Origin: Fimbriimonadaceae bacterium
Lineage (GTDB): Bacteria; Armatimonadota; Fimbriimonadia; Fimbriimonadales; Fimbriimonadaceae
DNA length: 9,421 nucleotides
Reading direction: 5' to 3'
Assembly: GCA_025451715.1 (NCBI GenBank)
Contig: JANWJY010000009.1
Location: 1-9,421, forward strand
Below are positions 1 to 6,180 of this stretch, piece after piece. Numbering within the stretch: position 1 is the first letter of the stretch; each line of letters begins with the position of its first letter. The position numbers and the translations under genes were made by a program. The notes below the pieces were generated by a model. It worked only from the letters and a program-made list of their open reading frames with translations, did no database searches and was not told where the DNA came from.

Positions 1-794
1 ATTGTTCGTGCGGCCTCCATCAGATCTTTCGTGTACGGCCCGCCGTCGCACACATCGTCCACGGTCTCTAAGAACATAACCATATCGCCGATGAGCGCCT
101 GCTTAGCATCGAGGACAGGCAGGATCTTGTTCATCGCGGCCTGCGCGCGTTGCCAATGCTCTTGCTTGAATTGAGGCGAGGCCCGGAAAAGGAGGCGATA
201 GGCAAGCAAATCAATGGAGTCGCCGACCAGGACAGCGATTAAGTGCCTCTCAGATCGGAGGAACGCCGCAACCGTGGTCATCTTCTCTGCGGATTCAAGG
301 ACCTCGTCCAAGTCTCCGCGTTCGAGCGCGAGTTCTGACTGTGCAAGCACGACTTGGGCCGCCTTCTTGGTGTGAGAGAAGTCGGGGAAAAGGGTCACGA
401 GCCCTTCTTCCCACTTGCGCTCGGCGACGTAGAAGTCGCAGTCGGCGGCATCGTCAAACGCAGCTATATAGTAGGCAAACTCGATTCGAGTCTCGGGGAC
501 TTTGAAGTCTTCGCTGCTCAGTAAGAGTGCCGACGGCTTTCCATTCTTGGCCCGCTCATTGTGGGCGACCACCAGAGTGTTGAGCACATCGAACGCGTTC
601 TTCCCCTTCGGTTCGCCGAGCAGCTTGCGGAAATCTGCAGCTTCTGTCACCAACCCAGCCTTCCTTGCGGCCGCGAGAGCCTCATCTAGTTTTCTCTGGC
701 CCTGACTGCGGGAAAACTCGAGCATGGCGAAGGAAGCCACGCCGAGGACAGCGACCGACGCCGCTCCGACGATCCACACGCTCCTTCCATTCAC
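1..794 (-). CDS. Membrane-anchored protein of unknown function (partial, C-terminus beyond left edge)
   Basis: I do not recognise the family. Reading the minus strand from a GTG at 794-792 gives an uninterrupted frame of 264 codons to the window edge. The N-terminus (about residues 4-26, beginning NGRSVWIVGAASVAVLG) is one hydrophobic segment, so the protein is probably anchored in the inner membrane or exported. It is followed by a hydrophilic, mostly helical stretch that starts with QRKLDEALAAARKAGL. No catalytic motif is visible. The GTG is chosen because the hydrophobic segment begins right after it and because a perfect TATAAT lies 6 nt upstream, which fits a leaderless transcript; there is no Shine-Dalgarno sequence. 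The gene follows the 827-1261 gene on the same strand after 32 nt. The coding call rests on the long open frame and membrane-anchor pattern. The function is unknown. Confidence 0.8.
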   Translation of the reverse strand, partial: MNGRSVWIVGAASVAVLGVASFAMLEFSRSQGQRKLDEALAAARKAGLVTEAADFRKLLGEPKGKNAFDVLNTLVVAHNERAKNGKPSALLLSSEDFKVPETRIEFAYYIAAFDDAADCDFYVAERKWEEGLVTLFPDFSHTKKAAQVVLAQSELALERGDLDEVLESAEKMTTVAAFLRSERHLIAVLVGDSIDLLAYRLLFRASPQFKQEHWQRAQAAMNKILPVLDAKQALIGDMVMFLETVDDVCDGGPYTKDLMEAART

Positions 795-800
795 AACCCG

Positions 801-806
801 ATTATA
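801..806 (-). promoter_or_regulatory. -10 box (TATAAT) adjacent to a GTG start
   Basis: On the minus strand a perfect TATAAT is followed by 6 nt and then the GTG at 794. Transcription starting about 7 nt after the -10 would begin at the start codon and give a leaderless mRNA. I see no convincing -35 at 16-18 bp spacing. Confidence 0.55.
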
Positions 807-826
807 CGAAGCTTGCGGTCCCGAGG

Positions 827-1261
827 CTACGGCGAGCGGCGGTCGAACCAGTCGCGGAGGCGGTCGAGGAACGTCGCGGGGCGGGAGTGGATCACAGTGA
901 CCTGCGGCGGGTCGCTGGCCATGCCTTCGGGGTCGATGAAGAACTGGAGCGTCTGCCGCTCCAGAGAGTTGGAGCAAGAGGGGTCGCCGAACTCGTTCGT
1001 GCCCCACACCCAATCCGGATTCGACGCCAGCTCCTTGCGCGCCTTCTCGATGAGCGCTTCCATCGGCCCCTCCGCCCGGTAGGCAGTGAACAAGACGGAG
1101 TCTGTTGGGCCAGACACGTACGCGAAGGGCTCGGTGGGGCTCAGCTTCGCCCCAGAAAGGAACCGGAATGGCACAGCATTGGAGGCGAGCGCGATCCAGC
1201 ACACGGCGACCACGGCCGACACCGCCGCGCACGCGATCCAAAGCCGCTTTCGCCTCTTCAC
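827..1261 (-). CDS. Small membrane-anchored protein of unknown function, family shared with the 6745-7332 gene
   Basis: The product is 144 aa and I do not recognise the family. Basic residues (MKRRKR) and a hydrophobic segment at about residues 8-26 suggest an N-terminal anchor or uncleaved signal, with the rest outside the cytoplasm. Residues 31-40 (PFRFLSGAKL) and the C-terminal stretch 121-139 (around VIHSRPATFLDRLRDWF) match the product of 6745-7332 by eye: PYDFLRGARF lies at the same residue numbers, and RSPPTITDRVQAW near its end. The two are therefore paralogues. The start is a GTG with CATACT 7 nt upstream and no Shine-Dalgarno sequence. The TAG stop lies 32 nt before the next minus-strand gene, so the pair could be co-transcribed, although the downstream gene has its own -10. 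The large plus-strand open frames over this segment lack these protein features and are shadows. Confidence 0.82.
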   Translation of the reverse strand: MKRRKRLWIACAAVSAVVAVCWIALASNAVPFRFLSGAKLSPTEPFAYVSGPTDSVLFTAYRAEGPMEALIEKARKELASNPDWVWGTNEFGDPSCSNSLERQTLQFFIDPEGMASDPPQVTVIHSRPATFLDRLRDWFDRRSP

Positions 1262-1268
1262 CGGGCCA

Positions 1269-1274
1269 AGTATG
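1269..1274 (-). promoter_or_regulatory. -10-like box (CATACT) 7 nt before a GTG start
   Basis: On the minus strand CATACT is followed by exactly 7 nt and the GTG at 1261. The geometry matches the boxes before mscL and before the 6745 gene, the latter being a paralogue of this gene. The hexamer is weaker than the others because it lacks the leading TA. No clear -35 is visible. Confidence 0.4.
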
Positions 1275-1293
1275 GAGCAGAAGGGCCGCCCGT

Positions 1294-1325
1294 CCCCCTC
1301 TCCCTAGCCTCCCCCAAGGGGGAGG
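1294..1325. repeat. GC-rich palindromic repeat (CCCCCTCTCC type), copy 1
   Basis: The 10-mer CCCCCTCTCC at 1294-1303 recurs exactly at 6056-6065 and 8789-8798. Just downstream, 1308-1315 (CCTCCCCC) pairs perfectly with 1318-1325 (GGGGGAGG). The element sits between divergently transcribed genes, so it is not the terminator of either. It looks like a dispersed intergenic palindrome. Confidence 0.55.
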
Positions 1326-1398
1326 AGTCTCGGAACACTCAATTTGAACCTAATCGGACGGAGTGCATTCACCGATATTAACCGAAGGCTTGAACTTG

Positions 1399-2325
1399 AT
1401 GCGCTGGATTCTCGGGCTGGGACTCTCCTCGGTGTGCGGCTTGGCGGCCGCCCAGACCGACCGCCTCAACGTGACCTTCTCGCTCGAACAGTTCTTCCTC
1501 GCCGGCGGATACTTCGGCACGCACCTCACCGACGACCGCATGACGCGGCCCTCAGTCGCGGTCGAAAGCGGGCCTTGGCGGTTCGAAGGATCGTACTGGT
1601 TCTATCCGATGCTCGACTTCAACGAGCTCGACGAGACGAACGTTTCGTACACCTCCGGTAACGCGACGCTAAAGTACGGACGGATGCGCGCGATCGTCGG
1701 GCAGAGCGGCTGGTACGACCAGTGGTACTCGGGGATGAACTATGTCGGGCTTGTCGAGATCCAGAAGTACGGCGACCACCGATTCCTGTTCCACACGAGC
1801 GTCGGCGCTGAGCTGACGGTGCAGGACGGGCCGCAGACGTTCCAGCTCGCGGCGGTCTCGACACAGCCCGACGTCGACCGCCTCGCGCCGACCAACCTCG
1901 ACCGAGGGATGGCGAGGTGGCAGGTCAACCACGCGGGCCTCACCGTCGGTGCTTCTGCCGCGTTCGACACCAAGGGACTTGGACGCGAGGAGAGAATGCT
2001 TTCCGCCGACGTTCGCTGGACCGCTCCGCAGTGGATCGCGCGCGGCGTCGTCGCCGGGCACTCGGACGACCTGCTCAACAAGAGCGGTTTCTTCATCGAC
2101 GTGTACCACCGGCCCAAGGGCTGGACTGACCTGACTTTCGTCGGCCGCTACGAGCAGTTCGACACCAGCGCGACGGAGCGGCTTGAGACGACGACGCTCG
2201 GCGCCAAGGTCCGCGCACCGTTCGAGACATCGCTGTACGTCAACTATCGCTTCGGCCCGAGCATCAACACCAACCCCTACAGTGGGCCCTGGTCCGTCGG
2301 GCTCATCAAGACCCTCCGCTTTTAG
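1399..2325 (+). CDS. Outer-membrane beta-barrel (porin-like) protein
   Basis: The product is 308 aa and probably forms a barrel in the outer membrane; substrate or partner is unknown. From the ATG at 1399 the N-terminus (MRWILGLGLSSVCGLAAAQ) is a typical signal peptide with a likely cut after AAA or AAAQ. The mature part alternates polar and aromatic residues in short strands (for example GPWRFEGSYWFYP and TDLTFVGRYEQF). It ends KTLRF, a C-terminal Phe typical of barrels recognised by the BAM machinery. A GTG at 1363 and TTGs at 1390 and 1396 are in frame, but ATG 1399 gives the best signal peptide and has GAAGG (1384-1388) 10 nt upstream. It is the first gene of a three-gene operon; the cupredoxin gene begins 9 nt after the stop. 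Family membership is inferred from general barrel features only. Confidence 0.8.
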   Translation: MRWILGLGLSSVCGLAAAQTDRLNVTFSLEQFFLAGGYFGTHLTDDRMTRPSVAVESGPWRFEGSYWFYPMLDFNELDETNVSYTSGNATLKYGRMRAIVGQSGWYDQWYSGMNYVGLVEIQKYGDHRFLFHTSVGAELTVQDGPQTFQLAAVSTQPDVDRLAPTNLDRGMARWQVNHAGLTVGASAAFDTKGLGREERMLSADVRWTAPQWIARGVVAGHSDDLLNKSGFFIDVYHRPKGWTDLTFVGRYEQFDTSATERLETTTLGAKVRAPFETSLYVNYRFGPSINTNPYSGPWSVGLIKTLRF

Positions 2326-2334
2326 GCAAACCCC

Positions 2335-2883
2335 ATGATCACCACCCTTATCGCAGCGACGCTCCTTTCTCAGAACACCGTGCTGTCCGGGACGGTCTCC
2401 GACGGCAAGAAGTCACTGGACGACGTCGCCGTGTGGCTCGAAGGGGGCGCGAAGTCCAGTCCGATCACCGCGAAGATCGACCAGAAGGACATGAGGTTCG
2501 TGCCGCGCATCCTCGTGGTCCCGAAGGGCAGCACGATCAACTTTCCTAACGGCGACGCGGTGTACCACAACGTCTTCGCGGAGTTTGAGGCGAAGACCTT
2601 CGACCTCGGCATGTACCCGAAGGGGCAGAGCCGGTCCGTCACGTTCCAAAGACCGGGGATCGTGTCGGTGCTGTGCAACATCCATGCAGAGATGAGCGCG
2701 TACATCGTCGTGGTCGACTCTCCACACTATGCGAAGTCCGGCAAGGGCGGAAAGTTTAAATTCAGCGCGCCACCGGGCCAGTACACGCTGCGCGCGTGGC
2801 ACGAGTCCGGTAAGTCGGAGTCGCGGCCCTTGACGGTCGGCGGCGAGCCGCTCGAACTGGCGGTAACAATCACCAAGAAATGA
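2335..2883 (+). CDS. Cupredoxin-like (plastocyanin/azurin fold) exported protein
   Basis: The product is 182 aa and is predicted to act outside the cytoplasm as a type-1 copper protein for electron transfer or copper/redox sensing. The middle (about residues 50-128) has cupredoxin layout: RFVPRILVVPKGSTINFPN, then His78 in VYHNV, then Cys114, His117 and Met120 in LCNIHAEM. These four residues match the usual His-Cys-His-Met copper ligands. A C-terminal part (about 138-180, GKFKFSAPPGQYTLRAWHE) resembles the small beta-sandwich seen in carboxypeptidase-regulatory-like domains. The N-terminus (MITTLIAATLLSQ) is a short hydrophobic signal without the usual lysine or arginine, so export is likely but not certain. 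The upstream stop is in the same frame, which leaves ATG 2335 as the first possible start. Proteins of this form are often annotated 'methylamine utilization protein', a poor functional guide. Its stop overlaps the next start (ATGA). Confidence 0.85.
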   Translation: MITTLIAATLLSQNTVLSGTVSDGKKSLDDVAVWLEGGAKSSPITAKIDQKDMRFVPRILVVPKGSTINFPNGDAVYHNVFAEFEAKTFDLGMYPKGQSRSVTFQRPGIVSVLCNIHAEMSAYIVVVDSPHYAKSGKGGKFKFSAPPGQYTLRAWHESGKSESRPLTVGGEPLELAVTITKK

Positions 2884-4976
2884 AGCGGCACTCCACGCTC
2901 AGGGCGCAGGTCTTGCTGATCACCGCCTCGCTGGTGGTGGCGGTGGTGGGCGTCGTGCTTGCGATCGTCGCGTGGATCGTGCGGGACCAGACGGCGCAGA
3001 CTGCCCAGACGGCTTCCTCGCGCGCCAAGGCGGTGCTCGCACAGACTGTTTCGGACCAGCTCGGGCGGTTGAGCCTTGAAACGAGCCTCATCGTCGACCT
3101 GCCCACGACGAAGTCGATCACGAACGCCCCGGATTCGGCGACGATCGCCTACTACTTGGACAAGTGCCGCAAGCAGATCGGTGTCGACTGGATCCTGTGG
3201 ACGGACGCGGACGGCGTCGCATACGCCGAGTCGGACCGCGCGGGGTTCTCCCTCGGCGCGGACCTGTCCTCGAACCGCAGCGTCAAGGCCGCGCTTGCTG
3301 GCAGGAGTTGGCGGGGGACTACGCTCAGGAACGGGAGGGTCGAGTTCGCAGCGTGCCAGCCCGTCGTCATCGGTGAGTACGTGAAGGCCACGATGACCGT
3401 GGGCAAGGTGTTGGACGAGGCGATGCTGCAGCGGATCGCCGACGCCGCCCAATTGGAGATCGTCGTCTTCGCCGGTTCTGAAGTCGTCGCCTCGACTCTC
3501 GACGTCCGGTCGGCGCCGGACGCGACCGACGAGCTTCAACGGGTCGAGGTCCGTGGGGAGAGCTTTGTCGGCGGGTACCTCGACCTCCCTGGCAGCGCAC
3601 GAGAGAGCGACCTTCGGCTGCTGGCGCTGACGCCCGAGTCGGCGGTCACGGCGCCGTTCGCACCGCTGCGACAGAGCCTTGTCGCCCTGTTGCTCGGGGG
3701 ACTCGCGGCTGCCGTTTGGCTTGGGCTGTCGCTCTCGCACCGCTTAACGAAACCGCTCGATGAGCTCATGGCCGCGGCCAAGGAGCTGCAAGAGGGGAGG
3801 TGGCCCGAACCGTTCCAACCGACGCGGCGGGACGAGATCGGGTTCCTGCAGGGCCACTTCGACGCAATGACCGTCTCACTTCGACAGAACCGGGAGCGCC
3901 TCGTCTCGATGCTCGAGATCGACCCGTTGACCGAGCTATGGAACCACCGGTCGTTCAAACAGAAGCTGCAAGCGATGGTCGATTTCGGCGACCAAGACGT
4001 GTCGGTCATCTTGCTCGACATCGACGAGTTTGAGAAGTACAACCAGAAGTTCGGACACGACCGCGGGGACGCCGCGCTCGTCTCGATCGCAAGGATCGTC
4101 AGCAGCGCCGCAGGGGATGGGGCAGTCTGCGGCCGGTACGGCGGGAACGTTTTCGCCGTCGCATGCATGGAGGCCGACACTGAGACCGTCGCCGAGACAA
4201 TGCGACTTCGGATCGCGGACGAGACCGACCTCACCGTCAGCGCCGGATACTGCCGCTATGGGGATTCGACGCAGCGGCCAGACGTGCTGTTGCTCGCCGC
4301 GCAGATGGCGGTGGGACAGGCCAAGTCGGGCGGAAGAAACCGCTCGCGCGAGTTCCTCGGCTTCGACCTCGCAGCCGACGAAGAGAGCCTGAGGCGGCTG
4401 TTGCGCGGAGGGAGCTACGCGGCGGTCCGTGCACTGGCCGAGGCGGTCGACGCGAAGGACAAGTACACACACGGACACTCCCAGCGAGTGGCGGAGTATG
4501 CGAAGTCGCTCGCCCAGGCCAGCGGTCTCGACTCGGGGTTCGTCGAACTTGTGTTCGTCGCCGGCACCCTACATGACGTCGGGAAGATCGGCGTCCCCGA
4601 CGACGTGCTGAAGAAGACATCACGACTGACCGACGAGGAGTTTGCGCAAGTCAAGCTGCACCCCGAGCTCGGCGAGCGCATCGTCATGCATATCCCTGAA
4701 CTGCGCGACACTCTGCCCGGCATCCGCAACCACCACGAGAGGTACGACGGCAAGGGTTACCCTGACGGGCTCGCGGGAGAGCACATCCCGCTGATCGCGC
4801 GGATTCTTTCGGTGGCGGACGCGTTCGACGCGATGACCAGCGACCGCTCGTACCGTCAAAACATGTCTTTTGACACCGCTCTAGACCAGCTCCGCGAAGG
4901 TGCGGGCACCCAGTTCGACCCCGTGTTAGCGAAGACGTTCGTCGCGGTCATGGACGAGCGCCGCATGGCCGCGTGA
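2880..4976 (+). CDS. Membrane sensor with HAMP, degenerate GGDEF and intact HD-GYP: probable c-di-GMP phosphodiesterase
   Basis: The product is 698 aa. In order: TM1 (about 9-34), an extracytoplasmic sensor region (about 35-262, dCache-like by size), TM2 (about 264-286), HAMP (about 287-338), GGDEF domain (about 342-490) and HD-GYP domain (about 510-690). The GGDEF signature is GGNVF at 421-425, losing the acidic residues needed for diguanylate cyclase activity, and there is no RxxD inhibitory site before it. The HD-GYP domain keeps its key residues: His531/His533 region, H565-D566 in LHDVGKIG, His594, H618-H619-E620 with D623-G624 and G626-Y627-P628, and DAFDAM at 647-652. It should hydrolyse c-di-GMP at the inner membrane, with the broken GGDEF perhaps binding GTP as a regulator. 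The start overlaps the cupredoxin stop by 4 nt, implying translational coupling. The envelope signal may come from the two upstream gene products. Confidence 0.93.
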   Translation: MKRHSTLRAQVLLITASLVVAVVGVVLAIVAWIVRDQTAQTAQTASSRAKAVLAQTVSDQLGRLSLETSLIVDLPTTKSITNAPDSATIAYYLDKCRKQIGVDWILWTDADGVAYAESDRAGFSLGADLSSNRSVKAALAGRSWRGTTLRNGRVEFAACQPVVIGEYVKATMTVGKVLDEAMLQRIADAAQLEIVVFAGSEVVASTLDVRSAPDATDELQRVEVRGESFVGGYLDLPGSARESDLRLLALTPESAVTAPFAPLRQSLVALLLGGLAAAVWLGLSLSHRLTKPLDELMAAAKELQEGRWPEPFQPTRRDEIGFLQGHFDAMTVSLRQNRERLVSMLEIDPLTELWNHRSFKQKLQAMVDFGDQDVSVILLDIDEFEKYNQKFGHDRGDAALVSIARIVSSAAGDGAVCGRYGGNVFAVACMEADTETVAETMRLRIADETDLTVSAGYCRYGDSTQRPDVLLLAAQMAVGQAKSGGRNRSREFLGFDLAADEESLRRLLRGGSYAAVRALAEAVDAKDKYTHGHSQRVAEYAKSLAQASGLDSGFVELVFVAGTLHDVGKIGVPDDVLKKTSRLTDEEFAQVKLHPELGERIVMHIPELRDTLPGIRNHHERYDGKGYPDGLAGEHIPLIARILSVADAFDAMTSDRSYRQNMSFDTALDQLREGAGTQFDPVLAKTFVAVMDERRMAA

Positions 4977-4977
4977 G

Positions 4978-5499
4978 CTAGCCGCCGCCGTACTTCTTCT
5001 TTAGTTCGGCGAGCTTCTGCTGATACTCTTGGTCGAGCGCCGCCTTCTGCTTTTCGAATTCTGCGCGCTGCTTGATCTGCTCGTCGGTCAGTTGCTTCTT
5101 CTCGGTCGTTCCCTTGAGGGTGCGCTTCTGTCCAAGCGCCTTCTTCTGCTCGTCGGTCATCTGCTTTCTGCGCGCGAGCTGGTTCTGCGTGCCCTTGAGT
5201 GCGCGCCTCTGTTCGAGCAACTTCTTCTGCTCGTCGGTCAACTGCTTTTTGCGCGCGAGCTGGTTCTGCGTGCCCTTGAGCGTTCGCTTCTGCTCGAGCA
5301 ACTTCTTCTGCTCGTCGGTCATCTGCTTTTTACGCGCGAGCTGCTTCTGCTCCTGTGCCTTCTTCTGCTCCTCGGTCAGTTGCTTCTTCTGGTCGACCGC
5401 TTTCTGGGTCGTCGTCGCCTGCCCCTTCAGTCCGGGATCCTGGGCGATGGCAAAGGTCAGCAGCGCGAGCGCCGCGATGACGATGGTGATCACTCTCAT
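4978..5499 (-). CDS. Secreted Lys/Gln-rich repeat protein with five LTxxQ-like motifs
   Basis: The product is 173 aa. The signal peptide is MRVITIVIAALALLTFAIA, cut before QDPG, so it should be periplasmic. The mature protein is almost all Lys, Gln, Glu, Arg and Leu, and likely helical or coiled coil. The motif [LM]T[DE]EQ recurs at residues 41, 60, 87, 114 and 137; the middle repeats are 27 aa long. LTxxQ is the hallmark of the Spy/CpxP periplasmic chaperone family, but this low-complexity array does not clearly have that fold, so the link is tentative. The start is ATG 5499 with AGGAG at 5511-5507, 7 nt away; an upstream in-frame start at 5553 would bury the signal peptide. The TAG stop lies 1 nt from the stop of the convergent HD-GYP gene. 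It follows mscL on the same strand after 61 nt and has its own -10-like TACAAT. Confidence 0.85.
   Translation of the reverse strand: MRVITIVIAALALLTFAIAQDPGLKGQATTTQKAVDQKKQLTEEQKKAQEQKQLARKKQMTDEQKKLLEQKRTLKGTQNQLARKKQLTDEQKKLLEQRRALKGTQNQLARRKQMTDEQKKALGQKRTLKGTTEKKQLTDEQIKQRAEFEKQKAALDQEYQQKLAELKKKYGGG
5082..5378 (-). repeat. In-gene tandem repeat, 81-bp unit
   Basis: The string CGTCGGTCA (plus-strand reading) occurs at 5082, 5151, 5232 and 5313, and as CCTCGGTCA at 5370. Steps are 69, 81, 81 and 57 nt, all multiples of 3, so the reading frame is kept. The units 5160-5240 and 5241-5321 differ at only about 7 positions by eye, suggesting recent duplication or homogenisation. Confidence 0.9.
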
Positions 5500-5506
5500 A
5501 ACTTGT

Positions 5507-5523
5507 CTCCTACCATGATTGTA
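5507..5523 (-). promoter_or_regulatory. -10-like TACAAT and Shine-Dalgarno AGGAG before the repeat protein
   Basis: On the minus strand TACAAT (5523-5518) is followed after 6 nt by AGGAG (5511-5507) and then, after 7 nt, by the ATG at 5499. If TACAAT is a real -10, the transcript would start at or just before the Shine-Dalgarno sequence and have a leader of only about 12 nt. No matching -35 at normal spacing was seen. The Shine-Dalgarno sequence is more certain than the promoter. Confidence 0.5.
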
Positions 5524-5560
5524 CGGCCGAAACCGCCGCCCGAGTGCCAACAAACCAGGC

Positions 5561-6022
5561 TCAGGCTCGAATCTCCGACGTGCAGTTGGGGCACCGGGTC
5601 GCCTTCATCGAGATGTCGGACATGCAGTACGGGCAGGGCCGGGTGCTCGGCGTCGCCACCGGGGTCTCGGCCTCCTCGCGCTTGAGCCGGTTGATCGAGC
5701 GCACCATGAAGAACACCGCGAACGCCACCACCAGGAAGCTCAGCACGTTGTTGATGAACAGCCCGTAGTTCAGCGACACCGCGCCCGCGTCCGACGCGTG
5801 CTTCAGGCTCGTGTACGGCCCGGGGTCTGTGCCCTGCTTGAGCACCACGAACATGTTCGTGAAGTCCACGTTGCCCAGCATCAGCCCGATCGGCGGCATG
5901 ATCACGTCCTTGACCAGCGAGGCCGCGATCGTGCCGAACGCCCCGCCGATGATGATGCCCACCGCCATGTCGATCACGTTCCCCTTGACCGCGAACTCCT
6001 TGAACTCCTTGATCATGCCCAT
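5561..6022 (-). CDS. mscL: Large-conductance mechanosensitive channel MscL with C-terminal zinc ribbon
   Basis: The product is 153 aa. MscL is a homopentameric inner-membrane channel that opens under membrane tension to release solutes during osmotic downshock. The N-terminus (MGMIKEFKEFAVKGNVIDMA) matches the family's amphipathic S1 helix and the start of TM1; GIIIGGAFG and VKDVIMPPIG follow. TM2 lies at about 86-110 (GLFINNVLSFLVVAFAVFF), ending in the basic SINRLKREE. A short linker then leads to two cysteine pairs: Cys130 and Cys133 in CPYC, Cys144 and Cys147 in CPNC. This forms a likely zinc ribbon where E. coli MscL has its C-terminal helical bundle. ATG 6022 is chosen to match the E. 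coli-like start; an ATG at 6016 is also possible. TACACT lies exactly 7 nt upstream and there is no Shine-Dalgarno sequence. Confidence 0.96.
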   Translation of the reverse strand: MGMIKEFKEFAVKGNVIDMAVGIIIGGAFGTIAASLVKDVIMPPIGLMLGNVDFTNMFVVLKQGTDPGPYTSLKHASDAGAVSLNYGLFINNVLSFLVVAFAVFFMVRSINRLKREEAETPVATPSTRPCPYCMSDISMKATRCPNCTSEIRA

Positions 6023-6029
6023 GGGGGGA

Positions 6030-6035
6030 AGTGTA
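6030..6035 (-). promoter_or_regulatory. -10 box (TACACT) 7 nt before the mscL ATG
   Basis: On the minus strand TACACT is followed by TCCCCCC and the mscL ATG at 6022. Seven nucleotides is the normal distance from -10 to transcription start, so the mRNA would begin with AUG. There is no purine-rich ribosome site in the spacer. No clear -35 is visible at 16-18 bp. Confidence 0.6.
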
Positions 6036-6055
6036 GCAGGGAGCGGGATCCGGAG

Positions 6056-6097
6056 CCCCCTCTCCGCGAAGATGAATCGTGCTTCGCAGGGAGGGGG
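6056..6097. repeat. GC-rich palindromic repeat (CCCCCTCTCC type), copy 2
   Basis: Positions 6056-6070 pair with 6083-6097 over 15 positions, with one mismatch and one G-T pair, around a 12-nt loop. The 5' arm starts with the 10-mer shared with 1294-1303 and 8789-8798. It lies between the divergent mscL and 6181 genes; a further G-rich run follows at 6098-6109. Confidence 0.65.
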
Positions 6098-6180
6098 TTG
6101 GGGGAGGGGCAGTGCCTTCGATCATCCTTCATCCTTCCCAGTCGTGAAACGACGCGCCGCCCTCTCCCGTAACCAGGGCC

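Noticed and set aside
665..1381. 238-codon plus-strand open frame
   Set aside because: It is Arg/His/Pro-rich with no domain or signal, and it overlaps the antisense 827-1261 gene, which has a membrane anchor, a promoter-like box and a paralogue.
1363..1398. Earlier GTG start (1363) for the barrel gene
   Set aside because: It would place 12 non-signal residues, including an acidic one, before the signal peptide. ATG 1399 fits better, although CCTAAT 8 nt before the GTG keeps a leaderless alternative possible.
2727..3740. 337-codon minus-strand open frame
   Set aside because: It lies antisense to the cupredoxin and HD-GYP genes, whose domain motifs are unmistakable. Its Arg-rich composition is typical of a GC-rich shadow frame.
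5082..5378. CRISPR-like array
   Set aside because: The regular spacing is an in-frame coding repeat with no unique spacers; units are nearly identical along their whole length.
5029..5685. 218-codon plus-strand open frame rich in Leu
   Set aside because: It is the complement of the 81-bp repeats of the secreted K/Q-rich protein, which has a signal peptide and Shine-Dalgarno sequence; the Leu runs come from antisense of Lys/Gln codons.
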